From positions 1 through 63,694 of the forward strand of contig JAFSXJ010000102.1 in the NCBI GenBank assembly GCA_017444065.1: 63,694 bases of DNA. Direction: 5' to 3'. The stretch is from Paludibacteraceae bacterium (GTDB lineage: Bacteria > Bacteroidota > Bacteroidia > Bacteroidales > Paludibacteraceae). Position 1 is the stretch's first letter. The number at the start of each line of letters is the position of its first letter. Both the position numbers and the translations under genes were made by a program. A model generated the notes under the pieces. That model did not search any database. It saw only the letters and a list, made by a program, of their open reading frames with translations, and was not told where the DNA came from. Below, in pieces: positions 18,185 through 27,134 of this stretch.

Positions 18185-21100
18185 ATGAAAAAGATTTATT
18201 CTTACGTGCTAATGGCAGCGATGATGCTGCTGGGCACAAGCGCGTGGGCGGACAATTTCAGCGGTACGACTCGTGCAGAACTGCAAGCCGCAATTGACGG
18301 CGCAGCAACCGGTACAACGCTGGTCTTCCAGAACAATGTGACCCTGGACGGTCCTGTCTGGTTGGGAACAGAAAACCTTGAGGATGCCTCCAAGTCTATC
18401 ACGTTGGATTTGAACGGACATAACGTATCGATGACAGGTACGAGTAGTTCAAACTATTACTATATGTTTGTTCTGACTCATGGTGAACTTTTGGTTCGCA
18501 ATTCCAATGCAACCACATCGCAGATTCTGTTGACTGGATCAAGTCATGCGAACTCGCAGATATTCTCGGTATATGGCTCGTATAAATCTTCACGTTGGAA
18601 CGCAGACGGCACAGCCGCAACCGGAGATGCTGTTAATACGCGCACAAACGGCTACTTCTCTCATCTGGAGATAGGTAAGGGCGTCAATATCGTCGCAAGT
18701 GAGGGCTGCTTGGGAAGCGGTATCGTTGTGGATCAACTTAGCTACAGCACATCACCTGCGCACTTAGCCGCTAAAACTGCTACGAAGGCAGCAACTATTA
18801 ATAGTAATTTTGCAAGTTCTCCTATCAAGTACTTTACTTCTATTCATGGTAGCTCCGGCTATGCTTATGGCGCGCGTGTAGATGTATATGGCAATATCAC
18901 TATTGGAGGTATCGACGACGGAGGAGAACGGAAAGCTTATGGTATCAAGACAAATGGTAACCTGAGTTCTCCGCTTGCCGGTAAAGCTCTTTCTCTGAGT
19001 ACGACTACAACTGGTGCAACAGGAATGAATAAAACAGATAATAACTATCTGAAGAATTATGACGCTAATAAGGAAGAGCATAAAACCGACACTCTTGATG
19101 CAGCTTATGTATATGTTCATGATGGTGCTAAGATTACCACAAACGCCAATTCAACCCGTTCTGCTGCGTTGTATTGCTCCGGCTATGCCAAATGGATGAT
19201 TGAAGGCGAATGCAAAGGTGGTTATGGCGTATATGTTGCTTCCGGTGAAATAGGAATTAACGATGCAACCATAGCTTCTACTTCAGAAACATATAACCAA
19301 CCGTCCGGAGGTAATGGCGCAACCGGTTCGGGTACTGCTATCGTCATAAATTCGAAAAGTTCCTATCCTGGTGATATAAGTGTGACCATCAGTGGTAATA
19401 CTGAAGTTTCGGCTACAAATGGTTATGCTATTGAAGAGACGGTTACGTCCGCATCGGATACCAAGGTTGATAATCTCAATATTACCGGTGGGTCATTCGA
19501 AGGTGGCGAAGTGCCTGTTGATCCGGCTGATCCGAGTAAAGGAACAATGCAAGGTACAATTACAATATCTGTAGAAACTGCTGAGAGTGTAGATGAGGGC
19601 AGTACGTCAATTGTGGTAGCCGGTGGTGTTACTATTGAAGGTGGAGAAACGTCAGTGACTTACGGTAATGAAGGTAATCTGGGTGATATTATTGACGGCT
19701 CAAGCACTTATATGACAACTGTAACAGATCCTGAAACAGGTAAGCAAACTGTAGTAGTAAGTTCAGGCTCAGAGCCGGTTATCGTGCCGAATGAATTTGA
19801 TATCAATCTCTTTGCCGGCGGTAGTGATGTGAACCTGAGTGACGAGGGCCTTGTAGAAAAGAATCAGGTATTCAACAGCTCGCTCAGTAAGATGTATATC
19901 AATACATTACAAATTAATCCTCCGACAAGCACGGTAACCCTTACAATAACAGCAGGAAAAACTATTCAGGCGAAAAATATTCTGTTGGGTGGCAAAGGTA
20001 AGATTATCGTAGAGCCGGGTGCTCAATTGATAGTTTCCGGCGGTGAAGGCGTTGTAAGTTTGAATCCTGAGAATCTTGTTTTGCAGACAAGTGCAACCCA
20101 ACAAGCGAAGTTCCTCATTGATCCCGAGGTTGATGTTAATGCTCACCCGAAAGCTACAGTAGAGTTTGTATCTACGCGTGCATTTGCAGAAAGTGCAGAA
20201 AATTATCAGTCGGAGCGTTTTGCTATTCCTACTCATAATGCAATCACCTCTATTGAGTGTACAACTGCTGATTTGGTTACGAACATTCAGTTGTTTGATA
20301 CGAAAGGATGGAAGAACCTTGGTAACCTCGTCAATAGCACATTTGCTAACATCAGTCAGTTGAATAAGCCGTTTGCCGCATACACTCTTCTGCCTAATAA
20401 TGGTAGTGCCTCGCCGACAAACGCTACATATCGTTTCACTGGTGAATTGACCGGTAACATGGATGCAACGCTGACACTTGACCACGAGTTTACACCGTTT
20501 GCCAACAGTTACTCGGCTGATTTGGATGTTTACGAATTGATGTCAGCTATTGATGCAGAGGCTCCCATTACGGCAGCTGTATATGTACAAGTATCACAAG
20601 GTGCTGGCCATTTCAGATGGGATGCAGTAGATGAGGAATGGTTCGATGGCGAGAAACTGACGCCGTTACAGCCCTTTGTTCTTCATAACGAATCGATGAC
20701 AGTCCAGGAAAGTGCAGTTGACTATGCTGATATGGTTTGGGCCCCTGCAACCGGAGCGTCGCCCGCTCCTGCACGCCGCGCTGCAATCAAGAAGAACAAC
20801 AATACAGCAAAACTGCGTATTGTAGTCTCTGACAACCAGGGTGAGTGCGATAACGTGAAGATGACAGAGAGCGCAACTCAATTAACCAACGCGCCCAAGT
20901 ATATGAACGACGATGTGAACTTCTATGCTCATGCTGGCGAAAGCAAGTTGGCTATCATGGCAGCAGAGGATTTGGAAGACACATATCTTGGCTTCTCTAC
21001 CGTCAAAGGCGGAGAGTTTACCATCAGCTTCGCAAATGCTGACGGCCGCGAGTTCGACCTCATCGACCTTGAGACCGGCGCACGTGTTGAGGCTAACGAG

Positions 21101-21322
21101 GGTCAAATCTATACGTTCAGCGCAGCTAAGAATACCAATGCTGACTATCGCTTCAAACTTGTTGAGCGCAAGAAAGTCATCACTGATGTTGACAAGATTG
21201 GCACCGACAAGAAAGCCCAAGGTATCTACACCATCATGGGTCAGTATGTAGGCGAGATGAATCTCTGGAACACGCTGCCTGCAGGCGTATATGTGGTTGA
21301 CGGTACAAAGCGTGTAAAATAA
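18185..21322 (+). CDS. large secreted protein with beta-helix-like body and T9SS-like tail
   Basis: A 1045-residue exported protein. The N-terminus MKKIYSYVLMAAMMLLGTSA then WA is a signal peptide. The opening TTRAELQAAIDGAATGTTLV and the following ITLDLNGHNVSMTG resemble starts of parallel beta-helix surface proteins. The body is rich in G, S, T and N with no catalytic motif that I recognise. The C-terminus GIYTIMGQYVG...LPAGVYVVDGTKRVK matches the short sorting-type tails of Bacteroidales secreted proteins, suggesting type IX secretion or a related route. The start ATG lies about 40 bases after leader repeat D. Function unknown. Confidence 0.82.
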   Translation: MKKIYSYVLMAAMMLLGTSAWADNFSGTTRAELQAAIDGAATGTTLVFQNNVTLDGPVWLGTENLEDASKSITLDLNGHNVSMTGTSSSNYYYMFVLTHGELLVRNSNATTSQILLTGSSHANSQIFSVYGSYKSSRWNADGTAATGDAVNTRTNGYFSHLEIGKGVNIVASEGCLGSGIVVDQLSYSTSPAHLAAKTATKAATINSNFASSPIKYFTSIHGSSGYAYGARVDVYGNITIGGIDDGGERKAYGIKTNGNLSSPLAGKALSLSTTTTGATGMNKTDNNYLKNYDANKEEHKTDTLDAAYVYVHDGAKITTNANSTRSAALYCSGYAKWMIEGECKGGYGVYVASGEIGINDATIASTSETYNQPSGGNGATGSGTAIVINSKSSYPGDISVTISGNTEVSATNGYAIEETVTSASDTKVDNLNITGGSFEGGEVPVDPADPSKGTMQGTITISVETAESVDEGSTSIVVAGGVTIEGGETSVTYGNEGNLGDIIDGSSTYMTTVTDPETGKQTVVVSSGSEPVIVPNEFDINLFAGGSDVNLSDEGLVEKNQVFNSSLSKMYINTLQINPPTSTVTLTITAGKTIQAKNILLGGKGKIIVEPGAQLIVSGGEGVVSLNPENLVLQTSATQQAKFLIDPEVDVNAHPKATVEFVSTRAFAESAENYQSERFAIPTHNAITSIECTTADLVTNIQLFDTKGWKNLGNLVNSTFANISQLNKPFAAYTLLPNNGSASPTNATYRFTGELTGNMDATLTLDHEFTPFANSYSADLDVYELMSAIDAEAPITAAVYVQVSQGAGHFRWDAVDEEWFDGEKLTPLQPFVLHNESMTVQESAVDYADMVWAPATGASPAPARRAAIKKNNNTAKLRIVVSDNQGECDNVKMTESATQLTNAPKYMNDDVNFYAHAGESKLAIMAAEDLEDTYLGFSTVKGGEFTISFANADGREFDLIDLETGARVEANEGQIYTFSAAKNTNADYRFKLVERKKVITDVDKIGTDKKAQGIYTIMGQYVGEMNLWNTLPAGVYVVDGTKRVK

Positions 21323-21338
21323 TCACATACAATCAGTA

Positions 21339-21464
21339 ATGAAAGATATGAAAAAATATTATGTTCAACCTGAAGTTGAAGTCGTAATGGCGATGGGTGA
21401 ACGACTCTGCGATACGATTTCAATTACAGGTGATGGCACTGGAGAAATTGATTATCCATTCTGA
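21339..21464 (+). CDS. 41-residue peptide of the KYxxPxxEVV type
   Basis: A short gene, MKDMKKYYVQPEVEVVMAMG then ERLCDTISITGDGTGEIDYP, 16 bases after the large secreted protein gene and 39 bases before the next one. Peptides with a basic start, a K-Y-x-x-P-x-x-E-V-V core, a single Cys and a Gly/Asp-rich tail are common as unannotated small genes in Bacteroidales, but their role is not known to me. It has no signal peptide. Translation is inferred from codon structure and placement. Confidence 0.5.
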   Translation: MKDMKKYYVQPEVEVVMAMGERLCDTISITGDGTGEIDYPF

Positions 21465-21503
21465 AGTTAAAAATAGATAAATTAACGACTTAATAATAAA
21501 AGT

Positions 21504-22175
21504 ATGAAGAAAATTATGGTAGTGCTGCTCTGTGTAGCAGCTGCAATGAACGCCATGGCGATTGATTATACAGCCAAGGCAAAAGTAACTCTTACGGCAG
21601 TAGAGTCAACATTTACGTGTGATTTGAAGCTTTCCGAGTATGCAGATGCCGGAGCATTGAACGGTAGCGCGATGAACATGGAAGATCGCAAGGTTGCCTT
21701 GTACGCCCTGAACGGTGGTACAAAACTGGAAATTGCCAAGGCTGCTGACCTTCGCAATGTACCTCTCGGCCTGCTGACGGATGCTTCGACGAACTACACG
21801 CTGACCGTGTCGTCAGTAGCAGGTACCGAGACGTTGTACATCCATGACAATGTGGCTAATGCCGATTATGCTCTCACCGAAGGTGCATCGTACAACTTCA
21901 CGGCTACCGCAAGTACAACCGACGAGACCCGCTTCTACCTGAAGAAGGGAGCTGATGCGCTGGATGTATGCTTTATCGACAACAAGCTGCAGATTAACGG
22001 CAACCCCTACAGCGAGACTATCGTTATCAAGGATGCCAACGGTGATGAGATAACCGGTTCGCCGTTTGCTGCCAACACGCTGTTGGTTGACTTCAGTACG
22101 ATCGGTGCTGCCGGCGACCGCTTCACGGTTGAGTTTGCAGGTGGTGCCCGCAAGTTCATTGTTGTAAAGCAATAA
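21504..22175 (+). CDS. secreted protein of unknown function
   Basis: A 223-residue protein with a clear signal peptide (MKKIMVVLLCVAAAMNAMA). The mature part is beta-rich, with alternating polar and hydrophobic residues and no Cys pair or catalytic motif that I recognise. The end, DRFTVEFAGGARKFIVVKQ, has the hydrophobic-basic finish often seen in exported Bacteroidales proteins but is too short to call a sorting domain. It lies 39 bases after the 41-residue peptide gene, so the three genes from 18185 may form one transcript. Confidence 0.75.
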   Translation: MKKIMVVLLCVAAAMNAMAIDYTAKAKVTLTAVESTFTCDLKLSEYADAGALNGSAMNMEDRKVALYALNGGTKLEIAKAADLRNVPLGLLTDASTNYTLTVSSVAGTETLYIHDNVANADYALTEGASYNFTATASTTDETRFYLKKGADALDVCFIDNKLQINGNPYSETIVIKDANGDEITGSPFAANTLLVDFSTIGAAGDRFTVEFAGGARKFIVVKQ

Positions 22176-22200
22176 CAATCACGCATTTGATGCATGCGAC

Positions 22201-22226
22201 ATGTCGGCCTTTACTTAGGTCGGCAT
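22201..22226 (+). terminator. hairpin, possible terminator
   Basis: ATGTCGGCC (22201-22209) pairs with GGTCGGCAT (22218-22226) through seven Watson-Crick and two G-U pairs, loop of eight. Only a weak T-run follows (22242-22246), so termination is uncertain. Confidence 0.35.
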
Positions 22227-22362
22227 GCCGTTGCAAACAACAATTTTTCCCAAGGACTGCCGAGGTAGTTCCGCAGGAGTGTTGTTATAATGTTCTGCAG
22301 TACAAATAATGCCAACAACACAAAATGCACACAACAACTGAATAGAAAGGATAGTCTATCTA

Positions 22363-22680
22363 ATGCCAAATTCATCTACCATACAAAGCATCCGTACCGT
22401 TGGTAAGCAGATACTGCCGCCGGGAAGTCACTTGTGGCTGTACGGTTCAAGGGCCAGAGGTGACAACCGAAAGGATTCTGATTGGGACTTGATGGTCTTG
22501 GTGGATAAGGACAGGCAACTCTTGCAGGATTTTGACCGATATGTCTATCCATTTATTGAGATGGGATGGCAACGAGGAGAACAGATAAATCCAATGTTTT
22601 ATACTGTGGATGAGTGGCAAAAACGTAGTTTTACACCATTCTACCATAATGTAGAACATGATAAAGTCGTGTTGGTATGA
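22363..22680 (+). CDS. minimal nucleotidyltransferase (MNT), third HEPN/MNT pair
   Basis: A 105-residue nucleotidyltransferase-fold protein with GSRARGDNRKDSDWDLMV, the GS-x10-DxD signature. In this pair the MNT gene comes first and the HEPN gene second, the reverse of the two pairs near 17 kb, and the sequence is of a different subfamily. The stop overlaps the HEPN start by four bases (ATGA). AMP transfer to the partner is the expected role by analogy. Confidence 0.85.
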   Translation: MPNSSTIQSIRTVGKQILPPGSHLWLYGSRARGDNRKDSDWDLMVLVDKDRQLLQDFDRYVYPFIEMGWQRGEQINPMFYTVDEWQKRSFTPFYHNVEHDKVVLV

Positions 22681-23072
22681 GTTTGGAGCCTGAGAATAAA
22701 GCTGAGATGATTCGGCTACACTTTGAGAAAGCGCATCAATACCTTGCTGATGCTGAACTTCTAATAGCATCGAATTCTATATCATCGGCTACAGGACGAT
22801 TGTATTATGCTGTATTTCATGCAGTACATGCTTTGTTTGTAGCAAATGGTATAAGTTCGAAAACACACCACGGCATGAATGCCTTATTCAATGAGCATTT
22901 CGTTAGAACAGGCTTGATTGACATAAAGTATGGTCGATTAGTTGCTTTGTTAGAAAATATGCGCGAAAAGGCTGATTACGATGTGGTCTTCGATGTCAAA
23001 CGCAATGAATTAGAAACACTGAAGCCTGCAGCGTATGAATTTGTGCAACGAATTGAGCAACTTTTAGCATAG
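22677..23072 (+). CDS. HEPN-domain protein, third HEPN/MNT pair
   Basis: A 131-residue HEPN protein: RLYYAVFHAVHALFVANG, SSKTHHGMNALFNEHFVRTG and MREKADYDVVFDVKRNE are typical of the family. No R-x4-6-H motif is evident. It is translationally coupled to the MNT gene (ATGA overlap). Its stop is six bases upstream of the start codon of a large secreted-protein gene, so that gene may be read from the toxin-antitoxin transcript. Confidence 0.85.
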   Translation: MSLEPENKAEMIRLHFEKAHQYLADAELLIASNSISSATGRLYYAVFHAVHALFVANGISSKTHHGMNALFNEHFVRTGLIDIKYGRLVALLENMREKADYDVVFDVKRNELETLKPAAYEFVQRIEQLLA

Positions 23073-23077
23073 TGCCT

Positions 23078-25435
23078 ATGATTCGTTTTTTACGTAATCT
23101 ATTTATACTTGTCTTAGTGTTTGTCGCGCTACTGCCGGCGCGGGCAGCGGATAAGGTGACCATCGTTACCGACGACTATTCGTCGATGGATACGTTACTG
23201 TACGGCTGTCAGCGTTTCGGTAAGTCCGGCACGTATGCCGATATAGCGTACGGCGACGAGACGCGCACGCTGGTCTATACCATCTACCAGCGCAGCAGCA
23301 GCGACGAGCTGGAGGCAACCATCAGCCTGGGAGACACACTCCTGTTCGGCTGCCGACAGTTAGCGCCCGACGTGGCTGGTGACGCTGTGTATTACGACAC
23401 AGTGCCGGAGACCGGCTACGAGCGAATCTATAAACTTACGCTTCATACGCTTGCTCTTGAGTGTGACACGGCACGTTTCGCCTACGAGGAGAGCATCACC
23501 GAGGGCGACACGCTCCTGTTCGGCTGTCAGTTGCTGTATGAGGAAGGCACGTACTACAACCGCCTCACCGGCGGCGCCGCCAACGGTTGTGACAGTATCG
23601 TCACGCTGACGTTGTCGTTCACCCAGCCTGTGCCTGTAGAGTGCGACACGGCGCGTTTCGCCTACGAGGAGAGTATCGCCGAGGGTGACACGCTGCTGTT
23701 CGGCTGCCAGCTGCTGTATGAGGAAGGCACGTACTACAACCGCCTCTCCGGCGGCGCCGCCAACGGTTGTGACAGTATCGTCACGCTGACGTTGTCGTTC
23801 ACCGAGCCTGTGCCTGTAGAGTGCGACACGGCGCGTTTCGCCTACGAGGAGAGCATCGTCGAGGGTGACACGCTGCTGTTCGGCTGCCAGCTGCTGTATG
23901 AAGAAGGTGTCTATACGGATACGTTGCGCAAGGCAGACTACAGTTGCGACAGTATAGTCACGCTCACGCTGAAGTTCAATCAGGTGTATGACTCCGTGCG
24001 CGCGTACATCTATGATACGGTGTATGATGCAGTCTGCGCGGGCAGCACCTATACCATCAGCGGCATCGACCTTATCGTGAATGCCGACACAACGGTCAAC
24101 GATACGATCATTGATTACCTGCCGATGCAGGTGGATGAGGTGGAGCACCGGCATATCTATACCGACTCCGTCGCCACATACATCATCTCCGTATTGCTGC
24201 CGAGCGATACCACGCTGCAGGACAGCATCGAACTGGGGCAGACGTACACCTTCAAGGGCGAAGAACTCACTCCGGACGAAGCCGGCGTGCTGGAGCTCCT
24301 GGATACTATACCGAACATGTTCGGGTGCGACAGCATTATCACTACGGAACTGAAAGTCATTGCTGTGACAGAACTGCATGACTACGTACAAGGTGCCGTG
24401 CAAGATACGCTCTGCCTGAATGCAGAATATACCGCCGGCAGCAAGACGCTGGTTGTCACTCAGGATACCGTTGTAACGGATACTGTCTATGCTGTGCGTC
24501 AGGCGAAGGACGATGTGCTACACACGCTGACGCTCACCGACTCCGTCACCACCTATACCGTGCTGACCTGGCACGATGACCTCAGCTTGGCAGAAGAGCC
24601 GGATTGGGGGCATGCGTTCTGCGGCACGGCATATAACGGTGCAGAACAGGTGCTCGGCGTCCTCAGGGAAGCAATTGACGAGGATGACTTGTTCCGTAAG
24701 GATACGACCCTTGCGCTCCTGTATAAGAACGCTTCGGGCGACTATGTTCCTTATGACGGCATCGAGATGTCACCCGGCCAGACCGAACTGTCGCTGCGTG
24801 CCGAGGTAAGCAACTCGTGTACCACGCTTACCTACGACAAGGTGCTGACTATCGAGAAGCCGGACTACGAGCTGTCTGACGAGTTCGCCGACCTGCCTGC
24901 CGTATCGAAGTACAACGACTGGTTGTTGCTGGTCGATGTCGATTCGCTCAACAAGGTCTATGGTCTGTATCCCGAAGCCGACAGCGTGCGCTGGTACAAG
25001 ATCAGCGGCACGACGCCGGACATCGACAACGACGAACTGGTCGGTACGGGTTATTACTACACCGACGACCGTCATCTGGTAGGCTCCTACTACGCTATCG
25101 TCACGCTGCCTGTGCAGACGGACGAGTGCGGCGGCGAGTGGCGCACACGCATCGTCGTGCGTACCAACGGCGGCGCACCCCTCGCTATCGCACCGAACGT
25201 GGTGCGCATCGGTACGCCGGTTTATCTGTACCACCTGCTGACAGACGAGGCAAGCACCCTGTATATTTACGCCGCTGACGGACGGTGCGTACAGACTGTC
25301 ACGCACCAGCCCTCTGCCGCGAACAGAGACGGCGTCGCAGCCATAGCGACACAGAACCTCATGCCGGGCGTATATACGGTGCGGGTAACGAACAGCAGCC
25401 AGAAGGCGGCACTCAGATTCATCATAACACAATAG
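23078..25435 (+). CDS. secreted protein with tandem repeats and T9SS sorting domain
   Basis: A 785-residue exported protein. The ATG at 23078 begins a signal peptide (MIRFLRNLFILVLVFVALLP then ARA); a GTG two codons earlier overlaps the HEPN stop. Residues about 128-300 hold two complete 60-residue repeats and a third diverging one, each with GDTLLFGCQLLYEEG and CDSIVTLTL. The C-terminal 75 residues (YLYHLLTDEASTLYIYAADG ... LMPGVYTVRV ... LRFIITQ) form a convincing type IX secretion sorting domain. The protein is therefore likely anchored to or released from the outer membrane. Its ligand or activity is unknown. It is followed 12 bases later by an outer-membrane protein gene. Confidence 0.85.
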   Translation: MIRFLRNLFILVLVFVALLPARAADKVTIVTDDYSSMDTLLYGCQRFGKSGTYADIAYGDETRTLVYTIYQRSSSDELEATISLGDTLLFGCRQLAPDVAGDAVYYDTVPETGYERIYKLTLHTLALECDTARFAYEESITEGDTLLFGCQLLYEEGTYYNRLTGGAANGCDSIVTLTLSFTQPVPVECDTARFAYEESIAEGDTLLFGCQLLYEEGTYYNRLSGGAANGCDSIVTLTLSFTEPVPVECDTARFAYEESIVEGDTLLFGCQLLYEEGVYTDTLRKADYSCDSIVTLTLKFNQVYDSVRAYIYDTVYDAVCAGSTYTISGIDLIVNADTTVNDTIIDYLPMQVDEVEHRHIYTDSVATYIISVLLPSDTTLQDSIELGQTYTFKGEELTPDEAGVLELLDTIPNMFGCDSIITTELKVIAVTELHDYVQGAVQDTLCLNAEYTAGSKTLVVTQDTVVTDTVYAVRQAKDDVLHTLTLTDSVTTYTVLTWHDDLSLAEEPDWGHAFCGTAYNGAEQVLGVLREAIDEDDLFRKDTTLALLYKNASGDYVPYDGIEMSPGQTELSLRAEVSNSCTTLTYDKVLTIEKPDYELSDEFADLPAVSKYNDWLLLVDVDSLNKVYGLYPEADSVRWYKISGTTPDIDNDELVGTGYYYTDDRHLVGSYYAIVTLPVQTDECGGEWRTRIVVRTNGGAPLAIAPNVVRIGTPVYLYHLLTDEASTLYIYAADGRCVQTVTHQPSAANRDGVAAIATQNLMPGVYTVRVTNSSQKAALRFIITQ
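23459..23978 (+). repeat. 180-bp coding tandem repeats
   Basis: Units begin at 23459, 23639 and 23819 (GAGTGYGACACGGC). The first two are almost identical over 180 bp, and the third diverges after about 90 bp. They encode the ECDTARFAYEESI...GDTLLFGC modules of the secreted protein. Confidence 0.85.
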
Positions 25436-25447
25436 GAGGGCAGAACG

Positions 25448-27013
25448 ATGAGAAATACTACATATTTAGCAATACTCCTGTTGGCAGGACTTCTGTCCTT
25501 CGGTGCGATGCCGTCGCGCGTGTCGGCACAATCCACCGATAATGATGAGATAGGCTACAAGGCAGCCCCTGACGAGACTCTGCAGACGTTGGCTCATATA
25601 GCTGCTGAGGACTATGTCTTCCAGCCGGGCGATACGGTGGTCATCAACAAGTCGCAGACCAAGTACCTGACGGGAGAGAACATCTCGCACTGGGTGTATT
25701 ATGTCCGTCACCGTATAGCGCAGGTCGGCGGCAAGCGTTTCCCGAACGGCGTACGTCTGGAGGGTATCAACTCGTGGGTTGACGTGCGTACAGGACTGCT
25801 GCTGATGGGTGCTGTGGACAAGAACGACACCGCCCGTGTGAAAGAGTCGATTGACCGTCCGCTTATTCTGGAGCGTCTGCTTGAGTTGGACGAGATGGAC
25901 GAGAACGCCAAGCGTCAGATTGAGAAGATGGCGCAGCAGTACCACATGACCGCGATGGTTGAGGCAGCACGTGAGCAGGCTATCCGTGACAGTCTTGCCA
26001 ACGAGCAGCGCAAGCGCGAACAGGCACTGCTGGACAGCATAGCCGCCGTGCAAGCGCGACTGGACTCCATCCGTGCAGCACAGGCTGCGCGCGAGAAGTT
26101 CGTGCTGGACAGCATTGCACGTGAGCAGGCACTCAAGGACAGCCTTGACGCCGCCGAAGCCGCCCGCCAGCAGGCAATCAAGGACAGCCTGGCTGCACTG
26201 CGCAGACAGTTCAACCGCGTTGGTGCAGGCCTGCGCGTAGGTGTGGCGTCAATGATGCAGAACATGAAGGATTATCCGGCAGCCAACGGCAAGTGGCAGG
26301 CAGGCTTCGACATCCTCGCCGATGCGCAGTACGCGCATTACTGGCAGAGTCAGGACAAACCCGCCTACGGCGTGCTGACCGGCCTGAGTATAGGCTACAC
26401 GCGCAACGGCGTGACGGCACAAGGCAACCGCGAGTTTGATATCATTGACGAAGACGGCGAGCAGATTCACTATACCGTCACCAATGCTGATGCCAAGGAG
26501 AAAGACGGCTCGGTAGTGATAGAGATACCCGCCATGTTCTCGATGATCATTCAAGACCATTACTTCGTCAATGCCGGTCCGCGATTCTCGATACCCGTCT
26601 ATAGCCATTACAACCAGGACGTCAGTCAGGCGCATATTGACGCGTACAACGTGACGCGCAACGTGCATGTGACCGACGAACTTATCACCGGCAAGGTGAC
26701 GGAAGAGATGCTCAAGCAAGGCGGCGGAACGCAACTGTCCAGACTGAACATCCAACTGTCGGTTGAGGGCGGCTACGAACTCACCCTGCCTATCGGACAC
26801 ATCATCGGCATAGGTGCTTACGCCAACTACAGCGTGTTCTCGCTCTACCCGAATGACCCGACCGGCAAGGAGCTGATCAGTATAGGCGAACCGACCAGTG
26901 CTGCGCCTGCACCCGTCAGCGTCACTTCCTCAACCGAGGCGTACGTCAAGAAGAACGGTTTGGGATTCTTCGACTGCGGCATAAAGGTGGTGTACCACTT
27001 CATGACGTGGTAG
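25448..27013 (+). CDS. outer-membrane beta-barrel protein with coiled-coil stalk
   Basis: A 521-residue exported protein. The signal peptide (MRNTTYLAILLLAGLLSFGA...SA) is followed by a region of about 130 residues (DYVFQPGDTVVINKSQTKYL). A charged helical segment then spans about residues 165-255, with repeated REQA..DSLA and DSIA units that should form a coiled coil. The rest looks like a C-terminal beta barrel: alternating hydrophobic strands, GLSIGYTRNG, FVNAGPRFSIPVYSHY, and a final YHFMTW with a terminal aromatic residue. The start is 12 bases after the T9SS cargo gene, suggesting a joint function at the cell surface. No enzymatic motif seen. Confidence 0.75.
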   Translation: MRNTTYLAILLLAGLLSFGAMPSRVSAQSTDNDEIGYKAAPDETLQTLAHIAAEDYVFQPGDTVVINKSQTKYLTGENISHWVYYVRHRIAQVGGKRFPNGVRLEGINSWVDVRTGLLLMGAVDKNDTARVKESIDRPLILERLLELDEMDENAKRQIEKMAQQYHMTAMVEAAREQAIRDSLANEQRKREQALLDSIAAVQARLDSIRAAQAAREKFVLDSIAREQALKDSLDAAEAARQQAIKDSLAALRRQFNRVGAGLRVGVASMMQNMKDYPAANGKWQAGFDILADAQYAHYWQSQDKPAYGVLTGLSIGYTRNGVTAQGNREFDIIDEDGEQIHYTVTNADAKEKDGSVVIEIPAMFSMIIQDHYFVNAGPRFSIPVYSHYNQDVSQAHIDAYNVTRNVHVTDELITGKVTEEMLKQGGGTQLSRLNIQLSVEGGYELTLPIGHIIGIGAYANYSVFSLYPNDPTGKELISIGEPTSAAPAPVSVTSSTEAYVKKNGLGFFDCGIKVVYHFMTW

Positions 27014-27066
27014 TCTGTAGGCAGTGATAAGCCCTCAGCATCCCGCTGTCAGCAGTCAGATACAGT

Positions 27067-27091
27067 AAGAGCCGCCTTGTGGGCGGCTCTT
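27067..27091. terminator. bidirectional terminator-like hairpin
   Basis: AAGAGCCGCC (27067-27076) pairs perfectly with GGCGGCTCTT (27082-27091), loop TTGTG. It lies between the convergent outer-membrane protein gene and gapA. T-runs are short on both sides. Confidence 0.65.
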
Positions 27092-27134
27092 ATCATGCAT
27101 CAGCCAAACTTGGCTGATAAACAATCGCACCGGA

